64,000 nucleotides of DNA. Source: Aphodovivens avicola (GTDB lineage: Bacteria; Actinomycetota; Coriobacteriia; Coriobacteriales; Eggerthellaceae). Below the pieces are notes generated by a model. It saw nothing but the letters and a program-made list of their open reading frames with translations, did no database searches and was not told where the DNA came from. This document shows, one piece after another, positions 32,432-39,922 of this stretch (position 1 is its first letter; every line of letters begins with the position of its first letter). A program made the position numbers and the translations under genes. Location: positions 1 through 64,000 of the forward strand of contig DVGW01000020.1 of NCBI GenBank assembly GCA_018712515.1. Direction: 5' to 3'.

Positions 32432-33433
32432 ATGTTCGGAAGACGATCGAAGGAGAGGCCTCGCCAATGTCGGGATGCACGGGAGGAGCGGTCGATGCCG
32501 AGGCTCGCGACCGTTCCCGATGGCGTCTCGTATACCGAGGTCGTGGGTGAGCGCGCATCCAATGCGGGGGTCATCCTGTTCACGTTCGTCGTTTTCGCTC
32601 TCGTGCTCTGCGTTGTCGTGGGGGCGTGTCAGCTTGCCGTGGGGTCCGTGACCGCATGCCCCGTCGTGCTTGGGGTGATCCTGGCTGCGCTCGCGTCTAT
32701 GTCGGTTCATATCGCGCAGCAATGGGAGAAGGTGGTGGTTCTGCGCCTCGGCGCGTTCAACCGTGTATCTGGCCCCGGACTGTTTTGGACGTGGCCCATC
32801 ATCGAGCAGAATACGATGAAGGTTGACACGCGCGTGCGGGTGACGACCTTCGGCGCCGAGGAGACGCTCACCGCCGATCTCGTTCCGCTCAACGTCGACG
32901 CCGTGCTGTTCTGGCATGTGTGGGATGCGAAAGCGGCATGCACGGAGGTGGGCGACTTCTCGCGCGCCGTGGAACTTGCCGCCCAGACGGCGCTGCGCGA
33001 TGCGATCGGCCGTGCCGGTACCGCCGAGGTCGCCATTCGTCGTGAGCAGCTCGACCGCGAGCTCAAACGCGTGTTGGAGGAAAAAGTGGCGCCGTGGGGC
33101 ATCGCCGTTTTGTCGGTGGAAGTGCGCGACATCCTGCTGCCGAAGGAGCTGCAGGATGTGATGAGCCTGGAGGCACAGGCTGAGCAGCGCAAGAAGAGCC
33201 GTATCATCCTGATGGAGGCCGAGCAGGATATCTGCGAGATGCTGGGCGAAATGGGTCATGCTTACGAGGGCAACGACACCGCGCTACGCCTGCGCGCGAT
33301 GCATCTGCTCTACGAAAGCATCCGCGAGACGGGCGGCACCGTCGTCGTCCCGAGCAGCTTCAGCGAGGGCTTCGGCGATGTGCTGGGCGACGCCGCGAAG
33401 GAAGCCCTGGGCGGTACGTCGCGTACTAGCTAA
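32432..33433 (+). CDS. Slipin/stomatin-like SPFH (Band 7) protein
   Basis: 333 residues, 3 nt after the regulator. Two adjacent hydrophobic stretches (residues about 48-85) form a membrane hairpin, then the SPFH domain: QQWEKVVVLRLGAFNRVSGPGLFWTWPI, VRVTTFGAEETLTADLVPLNVDAVLFW and QTALRDAIGRA, followed by a helical region (LQDVMSLEAQAEQRKKSRI). Slipins form oligomeric membrane microdomain scaffolds. The combination YtrA-type regulator plus membrane proteins is known in envelope-stress settings, so a role in membrane organisation of the redox proteins is possible but inferred. Confidence 0.88.
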   Translation: MFGRRSKERPRQCRDAREERSMPRLATVPDGVSYTEVVGERASNAGVILFTFVVFALVLCVVVGACQLAVGSVTACPVVLGVILAALASMSVHIAQQWEKVVVLRLGAFNRVSGPGLFWTWPIIEQNTMKVDTRVRVTTFGAEETLTADLVPLNVDAVLFWHVWDAKAACTEVGDFSRAVELAAQTALRDAIGRAGTAEVAIRREQLDRELKRVLEEKVAPWGIAVLSVEVRDILLPKELQDVMSLEAQAEQRKKSRIILMEAEQDICEMLGEMGHAYEGNDTALRLRAMHLLYESIRETGGTVVVPSSFSEGFGDVLGDAAKEALGGTSRTS

Positions 33434-33463
33434 AGATCCGACGAGGCAAATGGTCGGCGTGGT

Positions 33464-33503
33464 ACGTATTGCATTTGCAATACGTTTCCATTTGGGATAT
33501 AGT
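33464..33503 (+). promoter_or_regulatory. Promoter with overlapping palindromic operator for the MNT/HEPN pair
   Basis: Perfect inverted repeat 33464-33485 (ACGTATTGCA, two central bases, then TGCAATACGT). Within it TTGCAA (33475-33480) is a -35, followed by a 17-base spacer and TATAGT (33498-33503) as -10. The arrangement suggests autorepression by the antitoxin, whose N-terminus looks like a ribbon-helix-helix domain. Confidence 0.75.
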
Positions 33504-33531
33504 TGCGGCAATGAAGCGATGGGAGGTCATC

Positions 33532-34077
33532 ATGGCGTCTTCCGAACCCGCCGCTCCGCGCGTTCCGTTGTCACTTAGAGTGCCCGCACCCGTTCTAGCT
33601 GCAATTGAGTCGTATGCCGAAGCCCGTGGGTTGAGCAAAACTGACTCCTTTCTCCACTTCCTGCAAAAAGGGATGGAGGCAGAGGATCTTTCCAATCAAT
33701 TGGAAGGGATCCGCTCCGAACTGAGCGCCTTGCGGAAGGCCGTCAATCGCACTTCGGTAAACCGTTCACAGGAGTTGCATGCCGTGCGGGATGCGATCGC
33801 GCAGTCGGCTGAACGCTTTCCCGCGATCAAGAAGGCGTATCTGTTTGGATCATTCGCGCGCGAGGATTTCGATGAGGAGAGCGACATCGACATCCGGATC
33901 GAACGTGATGGGGGAGCGCGGCTGACTTTGAGAGAGCTCGCCCATTTCGCGGACTCCATAGAACGTGCGACGGGAAGAAGCGTCGATGTCGTGTCTTCGC
34001 GCACGATATCTGATCCGGGCTTGGCGGCGGCGATCGAGAGGGATAAGGAGCTGGTGTATGAGCGCGAAGCACGATGA
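33532..34077 (+). CDS. mntA: MNT-type nucleotidyltransferase antitoxin with ribbon-helix-helix N-terminus
   Basis: 181 residues from ATG 33532 (GGGAGG five bases upstream); an ATG at 33511 would add seven residues but lacks a site. Residues about 10-50 (VPLSLRVPAPVLAAIESYAE, LSKTDSFLHFLQKG) fit a ribbon-helix-helix DNA-binding unit; residues 60-95 are helical. The C-terminal domain is a minimal nucleotidyltransferase: G106-S107 in LFGSFARE and D118-x-D120 in ESDIDIRI. MntA antitoxins AMPylate a Tyr of HepT toxins. The DNA-binding fusion is unusual and fits the palindrome in the promoter. The 3' end overlaps hepT by 20 nt. Confidence 0.83.
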   Translation: MASSEPAAPRVPLSLRVPAPVLAAIESYAEARGLSKTDSFLHFLQKGMEAEDLSNQLEGIRSELSALRKAVNRTSVNRSQELHAVRDAIAQSAERFPAIKKAYLFGSFAREDFDEESDIDIRIERDGGARLTLRELAHFADSIERATGRSVDVVSSRTISDPGLAAAIERDKELVYEREAR

Positions 34078-34435
34078 CTGGGCACGTCTTCAGGAGATAT
34101 ACGATGTGGTTCGTGAAACGCGCATCCAGATGGAACAGATCGGATTTACGAAAGAGCGTTTCCTCGATCCCGAAAACGCGCAGGACGATCTCATCTCGGA
34201 AGGGCTGATGAACCGCGTCTTTCGGGTCACGGAAGAGGCGGGTCATTTATCGGATGAGGTCGCGCGCCGTTATGGGTTCGACCGTCAGGGCGTTCTCGGG
34301 GTTCGCAATCGACTGGCACATGCGTATGGGGAGGTAGACCGCGAGATCATCTGGTCGGTGATAGAGGAGGATTTCGACGAACTGCTCGATGCGTGCAGAC
34401 GGTATTGCGCCGACAACAACATCGAGCTTGAGTGA
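34058..34435 (+). CDS. hepT: HEPN toxin, HepT type
   Basis: 125 residues from ATG 34058 (AAGGAG at 34045-34050 inside the antitoxin gene). All-helical; the RNase motif R-x4-H-x-Y is present as RNRLAHAY (Arg83, His88, Tyr90), where the Tyr is the residue AMPylated by MntA in studied systems. HepT cleaves RNA (including tRNA ends in one characterised case) when not neutralised. Together with the preceding gene this is a complete MNT/HEPN toxin-antitoxin module, useful for defence or for stabilising the neighbouring region. Confidence 0.88.
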   Translation: MSAKHDDWARLQEIYDVVRETRIQMEQIGFTKERFLDPENAQDDLISEGLMNRVFRVTEEAGHLSDEVARRYGFDRQGVLGVRNRLAHAYGEVDREIIWSVIEEDFDELLDACRRYCADNNIELE

Positions 34436-34508
34436 TCACGTGAGAAACGAGTTGGCGATGAGGACTGGATGATCGCCAGAGACAGATAACTGCTACGCGG
34501 CAATTTCA

Positions 34509-34557
34509 AAAATTATCCTATGACAATATTGATTGTCATAGGATAATTTTGTATAGT
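34509..34557 (+). promoter_or_regulatory. Promoter and 42-bp inverted-repeat operator of the molybdopterin operon
   Basis: Perfect 19-base arms 34509-34527 and 34532-34550 around ATTG contain two facing copies of ATTGTCATAGGATAA. TTGATT (34529-34534) and TATAGT (34552-34557), 17 bases apart, form a good promoter overlapped by the repeat, so a bound repressor would block RNA polymerase. The leader of about 190 bases to the gene has small hairpins (34572-34581, and one around 34589-34609) but no recognised riboswitch; the 313-base gap 34436-34748 holds no gene. Confidence 0.82.
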
Positions 34558-34748
34558 ATTCAACAAGGGAAAATGGCCATTTCTCAGAAGGATGTAAGGG
34601 GCATCCTTTGACGGTGGTTCGCCCGCTCGAGAGGCTTACTCGCCGCTTGTCTTGATCATCGCCAGCTTGGCGCGAATGTTGCTCGTCTGCTTGCCGATCT
34701 GGCGAATCCAGGTTGAGATTGGGTGCCCAACTACCTGGAGGAGGAGAA

Positions 34749-37166
34749 ATGTCAGTGGCGAACAATTCGACTGGCGGACTCACGCGAAGGGGCTTTTTGA
34801 AAGCGACGGGCGCGGCTGCTGGCGCACTCGGTTTGGCGGGTGCGGGAAGCATGGTGTCCGCCGACGGCTGGCTCGCCCCCGTTCAAGCTGAAGCCCAGCC
34901 GGAAGAGCGAGTGGCCTACACGTTCCATCAAGCGCATTGCACCCAGCATTGCTCAATGAAATGCACGGTTAGAGACGGAAGATTGTGCCTTATTGAGCCA
35001 AATGATGGGTGGGCTGATCCAGACTATTCTACCGTTTGCGTCAGGGGCCTTTCGGAAATACAGCACATTTATTCCAGCGATAGGATCCAAACGCCGTTGA
35101 AGCGTGTTGGCGAGCGTGGGTCGGGAGAATTTGTATCAATATCCTGGGACGAAGCCATGAATATTTTCTCGACCACTATGTTGGATCTTTGGGAAAAGTA
35201 CGGACAAGATTGCGTGGTTTTCAGAAAGACCTCCGAAACCAGAGTGGACTTTTTGCCGAAACTGATAGGCGCGCAAGGTGGAGGCAACGCGGGTATCGAT
35301 GTTGGAGTGGGAAACGGTTTTGATCCTGCATTTGGCGGAGATGGGTATTGCTATTCTGCGAGCGAGGCCCGTGACTGGATCAATGCAAAAACCTTGATAA
35401 TTGCAGGAAGCAATTATCTCGAATCGAGTCCCATGCAGAGCAAGCCCTTCTTCGAGGCAAAAGAGCGAGGCTGCGAGATAATCACCATTGACCCGGCTTT
35501 TTCTACTACGGCATCGAAATCGAATCGCTGGATCCCGATACGTCCAGGTGCTGACGGCGCGCTATTCCTTGGCATGATCACGCACATCATCGACAATGAT
35601 CTGTTTGATGCAAGTTTTATGAAGGCAAACACCTCTTTTCCTTTCCTAGTTTCCCTTGAGGACGGAAGTCTGCTCAGAAGCAAACCCGTTAATCCGAATT
35701 CGTCAAAACCAGAAACTGGAGAAGAGAACCCCTTTATGATCTGGGATGAAGTAACCCAATCTCCTCGATTCTACAATGAGGTTGATGTTGACCCTGCGTT
35801 AGAGGGGCTGTTCGAGATCGAGGGAAAGCAATTTGCAACGGTATTCTCGCTTCTTAAAGACAACCAAAAAGCTTATACGGTTGAGTGGGCTGCAGAAACG
35901 TCTGATGTACCCTCCGAAGACGTTAGGTATCTTGCCGAGAAGTACGCAACGCAAAAACCGTCGTCGTTCTGTTTGGGCTGGGGAGGAAACGATAAATTTT
36001 CCAATGCGGATGTGAGTGGGCATGCGGTTGCAATCTTGGCGGCTATGACGGGCAATCTTGGAAAGCCGGGTGCCGGTGCAGGTGCTTATGTAGGAAGCAT
36101 GGGATACGCTTCGGGCAAGCTCGGCAGCTGGCCAATACCGGATAACTATCAGCAGGCAAAATCTCCCATCCCCTTGTATGACTGCCGAAGGATGGAAAAC
36201 AATGTTCGTGCGCTGATCACATTCGGCGATGCGCTAATGCAGAGATTCGCCAACATGAAACTGACCGCGCAATGGGCGAAGGAACTCGATTTTATCGTAT
36301 TTGCAGGCCCTTATCACTCCACAGGCGCCGATTACGCTGATCTGATCCTTCCCTTATGCAGCAAATTCGAGACCGATGAAGCTATAGGCGGAATAAAATC
36401 TGTTGCATGGCATATTCAGATGCAGCAAAAGGTGTTGGATCCCCTGTTTGAGAGCCGAACTGATTTTAGGGTTGAGCATGATTTACTTGCGTCCTTGGGC
36501 ATGGGGCTAGATAGCTATCTGCCGAAAACGCCTGAAGAACTAGCTCGATATCAGTTGGACTCTTCAAAAGATGAAAAAGTAAAGGGGATTACGATCGAGA
36601 GTCTGATGGACAATCAAGGCATAGCTGCCACTAACGGATTCGGGCCAATTCCCGTAGGATTTGAAAACCAGAAATACAACACTCCCTCAAAAAGAGTGGA
36701 AGTATATTACGAAGACCTCGTACAGGACAATCAGCAGCTTCCGAATTGGGAGGAGCCATGCGAGGTGTATCCGGGCAATCCCCTTATGGAGAAATATCCG
36801 CTTCAATTGGGGCAACCGCGTACAAGGTTCCGCATTCATAATCAATATACCGAAGCTTCGTGGATTCGTCAGTTCTACGACGTGTATCTCGAGATGAATC
36901 CAATTGACATGGATGCCCGTGGGCTTCAATTCGACGACCATGTGATCGTCTTCAACGACCGTGGTGAGGCTGGCTGCAGGGTCAGGCCGAACAATGCGAT
37001 AAGACCGGGAACCGTTCGCGCTTACGAAGGAACATGGACGAAGTTCATGGATTTCGGAAATATACAGGATCTAACTAACGACACGATGATCGAGCGCGGA
37101 TACAACCTTATGTGCGGTCCGGTTATTCCGTTTAACGACACGCTTGTTGAAGTCAAAAAGGCTTAG
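34749..37166 (+). CDS. Molybdopterin oxidoreductase, DMSO-reductase family, Tat-exported
   Basis: 805 residues from ATG 34749 with GGAGGAG upstream. Twin-arginine signal TRRGFLKATGAAAG and hydrophobic segment, with cleavage likely after AEA or nearby (QAEAQP). The 4Fe-4S region has CTQHCSMKCTVRDG and YSTVCVRGL. Further family blocks: ISWDEAMNIF, IIAGSNYLESSP, GWGGNDKF, VFAGPYHSTGADYADLILP and the C-terminal MCGPVIPFNDTLVEV. Coriobacteriia encode many such enzymes for respiration on sulphoxides, N-oxides or plant-derived aromatic substrates; the electron acceptor here cannot be deduced. Base composition is A+T-richer than the flanks. First gene of a four-gene operon. Confidence 0.93.
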   Translation: MSVANNSTGGLTRRGFLKATGAAAGALGLAGAGSMVSADGWLAPVQAEAQPEERVAYTFHQAHCTQHCSMKCTVRDGRLCLIEPNDGWADPDYSTVCVRGLSEIQHIYSSDRIQTPLKRVGERGSGEFVSISWDEAMNIFSTTMLDLWEKYGQDCVVFRKTSETRVDFLPKLIGAQGGGNAGIDVGVGNGFDPAFGGDGYCYSASEARDWINAKTLIIAGSNYLESSPMQSKPFFEAKERGCEIITIDPAFSTTASKSNRWIPIRPGADGALFLGMITHIIDNDLFDASFMKANTSFPFLVSLEDGSLLRSKPVNPNSSKPETGEENPFMIWDEVTQSPRFYNEVDVDPALEGLFEIEGKQFATVFSLLKDNQKAYTVEWAAETSDVPSEDVRYLAEKYATQKPSSFCLGWGGNDKFSNADVSGHAVAILAAMTGNLGKPGAGAGAYVGSMGYASGKLGSWPIPDNYQQAKSPIPLYDCRRMENNVRALITFGDALMQRFANMKLTAQWAKELDFIVFAGPYHSTGADYADLILPLCSKFETDEAIGGIKSVAWHIQMQQKVLDPLFESRTDFRVEHDLLASLGMGLDSYLPKTPEELARYQLDSSKDEKVKGITIESLMDNQGIAATNGFGPIPVGFENQKYNTPSKRVEVYYEDLVQDNQQLPNWEEPCEVYPGNPLMEKYPLQLGQPRTRFRIHNQYTEASWIRQFYDVYLEMNPIDMDARGLQFDDHVIVFNDRGEAGCRVRPNNAIRPGTVRAYEGTWTKFMDFGNIQDLTNDTMIERGYNLMCGPVIPFNDTLVEVKKA

Positions 37167-37176
37167 GTGATCAGTC

Positions 37177-37794
37177 ATGACAAAGCTTGGGATGGTTATC
37201 AATCTTGATCGCTGCATTGGCTGTCACACCTGCGCCAATGCATGCAAAATGCAGAACAATGTCCCGATGGGAATGCTGTGGAACCGGGTCATTACGGAAG
37301 GAAGCGACGTAATCGACGGCGCAGTGGGAACCTATCCTGATCTCACGCGCACCTACATTCCGCTTGCTTGCCAGCATTGCGAGAACCCGGCATGCCAACG
37401 TGTGTGCCCGACTGGTGCAACTTATAAAGACGACCAAGGTCGAGTGCTGGTTGATTACGACAAGTGCATCGGTTGCCGCATGTGCATGGCGGCTTGTCCG
37501 TACAATGCTCGTGTTTTCAATTGGAGCGAACCTTTGCGTGACCCAGATTTCAATTACGGAGACAAAGACGTCCCCGTTCGTCCCAAAGGCGTCGCTGAAA
37601 AGTGCACCATGTGCAAAGAGCGCACCGATCGCGGCGACGAGCCTATGTGCGTAGTGTGCTGCCCGACGCGGGCCCGTACATTTGGCGATTTGGATGATCC
37701 GGATAGCGAGGTCTCTCGATTGATCCGAAAGAAGAACGCCTATGTCCTCTTGGAGGAGCAGGGCACGCGTCCGCAGGTCCACTATTACAACTAA
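37177..37794 (+). CDS. Four-cluster ferredoxin subunit, DmsB-like
   Basis: 205 residues. It has four Cys motifs for 4Fe-4S clusters in the DmsB/NrfC order: CIGCHTCANACK, CQHCENPACQRVCP, CIGCRMCMAACP with KCTMCKERTDRG, and CVVCCPTRART. No signal peptide, as expected for a subunit exported with the Tat-bearing catalytic protein. It carries electrons from the membrane subunit to the molybdopterin enzyme. It starts 10 nt after the catalytic gene and ends 12 nt before the NrfD-type gene. Confidence 0.95.
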   Translation: MTKLGMVINLDRCIGCHTCANACKMQNNVPMGMLWNRVITEGSDVIDGAVGTYPDLTRTYIPLACQHCENPACQRVCPTGATYKDDQGRVLVDYDKCIGCRMCMAACPYNARVFNWSEPLRDPDFNYGDKDVPVRPKGVAEKCTMCKERTDRGDEPMCVVCCPTRARTFGDLDDPDSEVSRLIRKKNAYVLLEEQGTRPQVHYYN

Positions 37795-37806
37795 GGGGTG
37801 CTGATC

Positions 37807-39057
37807 ATGGCAACTTCTGCGACTACGGCACCTAAGCAGGGTGCTTCGAGCAAGTTCAAAATCGCGGCGGCCGTCCTCGGCGTGCTGACCGTGGCCGGCG
37901 TTGCGGCGTGGATCTACCAGCTCATCGGCGGCCTGGGCGTCACCGGTATGAGCAACGGCACGTCGTGGGGTCTCTACATCACGATGTTCATGCTGTTCGT
38001 CGGCCTTTCTGCTGGCGGCCTCATCGTGGCGTCCTCCGCGAGCATCTTCCACATAGCGGAGTACAAGAAGGTGGCGCTTCCCGCCGTCATCCTGTCCACG
38101 GTGTGCATCTGCTGCGCGGGCATGTTCGTCCTCATCGACTTGGGCGGCATCCAACGCGTCTGGCGCATCTTGACCGGTCCTAATCCGACTTCGCCTTTGG
38201 TTTGGGACATCTGCATCATAGTCATCTATCTGGTGATCAATGTCATCTACCTGAAGCTCATGAGCTCCGAAGGGCCCGAAACGCAGCGTAAAATTGCCAT
38301 TGTGAGCCGCTTCGCTCTGCCGATCGCTATTCTGGTGCACAGCGTCACTGCGTGGATCTTCGGTCTTGAGATGGCCAAGGAGGGCTGGTATTCGGCAATC
38401 ATGGCGCCGTTGTTCGTGGTATCGGCAATGGATTCGGGCCTGGCGCTTTTGCTGCTGTCGCTTCTGGGACTCGACAAGTCCGGCGTGTTCAAGGTCGAGA
38501 AGAGGCTCATCTCTAGCTTGGCTGGCCTGCTTGCGACTTGCGTCGCGATTGACGGCTTTCTTGTAGGATGCGAGGTTTTGACCATGGCGTATCCCGGCGC
38601 CGCCGGCGCTGAGACGCTCGCCCTCATGGCGTCGGGTCCCACGGCTCCGTTCTTCTGGTTCGAGGTGGTGGGTGGCGTGATCGTGCCTTTCTGCATCCTC
38701 GTTTTCGCGAAGAACCGCGCCCGCATGGGGCTCGTCGCATTGGCGAGCGTGCTCGTGGTGCTCGGCGTGCTGTGCAAGCGCGTGTGGCTGCTGCTCACTT
38801 CGTTTATCGAGTTCAATGTGGCGGGCGCTCCTGGCGTCATCTCCGGGTCGACCGCAGCGCGCGCGGCCGATGCAGCCCAGGTGTGGGCGATCGCAAGCTC
38901 GTACACTCCCACGTGGATTGAAGTCGTTGTCGTCATTGGGGTTATCTCGCTGGGCGCGCTTGCGTTCATGGTGCTATCCCGCAAGCTTTTGGCAGGCAAT
39001 CGCGAAATGGTTGCCGGGGAATCGGCGGACGCTGTCGCCGCAGGCATGGCGGCGTAG
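37807..39057 (+). CDS. NrfD/DmsC-type membrane anchor subunit
   Basis: 416 residues from ATG 37807 (AAGGGGTG upstream). About ten transmembrane helices; characteristic segments include WGLYITMFMLFVGLSAGG, CAGMFVLIDLGGIQRVW, VWDICIIVIYLVINV, HSVTAWIFGLEMAK and PLFVVSAMDSGLALL. This is the NrfD/PsrC fold, which takes electrons from menaquinol and passes them to the DmsB-like subunit. The protein is longer than the orphan NrfD at 30.9 kb and only distantly similar to it. Confidence 0.92.
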   Translation: MATSATTAPKQGASSKFKIAAAVLGVLTVAGVAAWIYQLIGGLGVTGMSNGTSWGLYITMFMLFVGLSAGGLIVASSASIFHIAEYKKVALPAVILSTVCICCAGMFVLIDLGGIQRVWRILTGPNPTSPLVWDICIIVIYLVINVIYLKLMSSEGPETQRKIAIVSRFALPIAILVHSVTAWIFGLEMAKEGWYSAIMAPLFVVSAMDSGLALLLLSLLGLDKSGVFKVEKRLISSLAGLLATCVAIDGFLVGCEVLTMAYPGAAGAETLALMASGPTAPFFWFEVVGGVIVPFCILVFAKNRARMGLVALASVLVVLGVLCKRVWLLLTSFIEFNVAGAPGVISGSTAARAADAAQVWAIASSYTPTWIEVVVVIGVISLGALAFMVLSRKLLAGNREMVAGESADAVAAGMAA

Positions 39058-39125
39058 CCGGATAGCGGAGTTCGTGCATAGATGGCGGGCACCCTCCGGG
39101 CGCCCGCCTTTGCAAGGAGGATGGG

Positions 39126-39758
39126 ATGGTTTCGAGCGAGCAATGGAAGGTCTTGGCTCAGGCTTATGCGTTTCTGGGCAACTCTCTGCTAGTGCCGATG
39201 ATGCAGACCGAAAGCGTTGGCTTGGATCCGGCGTTTTGGGAGGGGTTTCCCTCGTTCGGCGATGCGGACGTACGCGCGGCGGAAGATGACATGGCGCGCC
39301 GCGTGCGCGACTTGGCGGGGGAGGACGATCCGGTTCTGAAAGTCTCGGTGGAATACACCCACCTGTTCATCGGGCCGCCTCGTCCCGCGGCGGCTCCTTG
39401 GGAGACGTTCTATCGCGGCGGTGAGGCGGCGAGTGGGTCGGTTGTCGGCTTCGGTGAAGCGACGTTCGCGATGCGCCAGCAGCTGCGCGAGCTGGGACTC
39501 GAACTGCGTAACGAGAACAACCAGTACGAGGATCATCTCGGCATTGAGCTTCTGTGCCTCTCAGTGCTGTGCTCGCGCGCGTCACGGGAGGAAGCGGAGG
39601 CTGCAGCTGTTGCGGCTTTCATCAAGGAACGTCCTTTGAGCTGGATCGACGCGTTCTCCGCTTGTGTGATGGAAGAGTGTCCCGATGGCTATTTCGCGGG
39701 GCTTTCCGCGGTCGCTGTTGCGCTTCTGCGCTGGCACTTTGACGAGTTAAGCAGATAG
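39126..39758 (+). CDS. TorD/DmsD-family chaperone
   Basis: 210 residues, AAGGAGG before the ATG. All-helical protein with the TorD-family signatures EYTHLFIGPPRPAAAPWETFY and NNQYEDHLGIELLCLS (E-x-x-H in the second motif). These cytoplasmic chaperones bind the Tat signal of the cognate molybdoenzyme and assist cofactor insertion before export. It completes the operon catalytic-DmsB-DmsC-TorD and so is expected to serve the enzyme at 34749. Confidence 0.92.
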   Translation: MVSSEQWKVLAQAYAFLGNSLLVPMMQTESVGLDPAFWEGFPSFGDADVRAAEDDMARRVRDLAGEDDPVLKVSVEYTHLFIGPPRPAAAPWETFYRGGEAASGSVVGFGEATFAMRQQLRELGLELRNENNQYEDHLGIELLCLSVLCSRASREEAEAAAVAAFIKERPLSWIDAFSACVMEECPDGYFAGLSAVAVALLRWHFDELSR

Positions 39759-39865
39759 ACACGGATGCTCCCGCTTGCGTGATGCAAACGGTATTCGCAA
39801 GGAGCGAGCCGGAAACAGCAAATTGAGAACGGGCGGCATTTAGCGAGCATGCCACTCCTTCCTTG

Positions 39866-39897
39866 GCGAGCCCGACGTCGGAACGCGTCGGGCTCGC
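39866..39897. terminator. Bidirectional hairpin between convergent genes
   Basis: 12-bp perfect GC-rich stem (GCGAGCCCGACG / CGTCGGGCTCGC) around TCGGAACG, between the convergent chaperone and MFS genes. No strong T-run follows on either side. Confidence 0.6.
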
Positions 39898-39922
39898 TCC
39901 GTGTTGCGCTTCCAGTTTGCTC

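Noticed and set aside
34558..34748. Molybdenum-cofactor riboswitch in the leader of the molybdopterin operon
   Set aside because: The leader has only short hairpins and I could not recognise the conserved Moco-motif core; the inverted-repeat operator already explains regulation.
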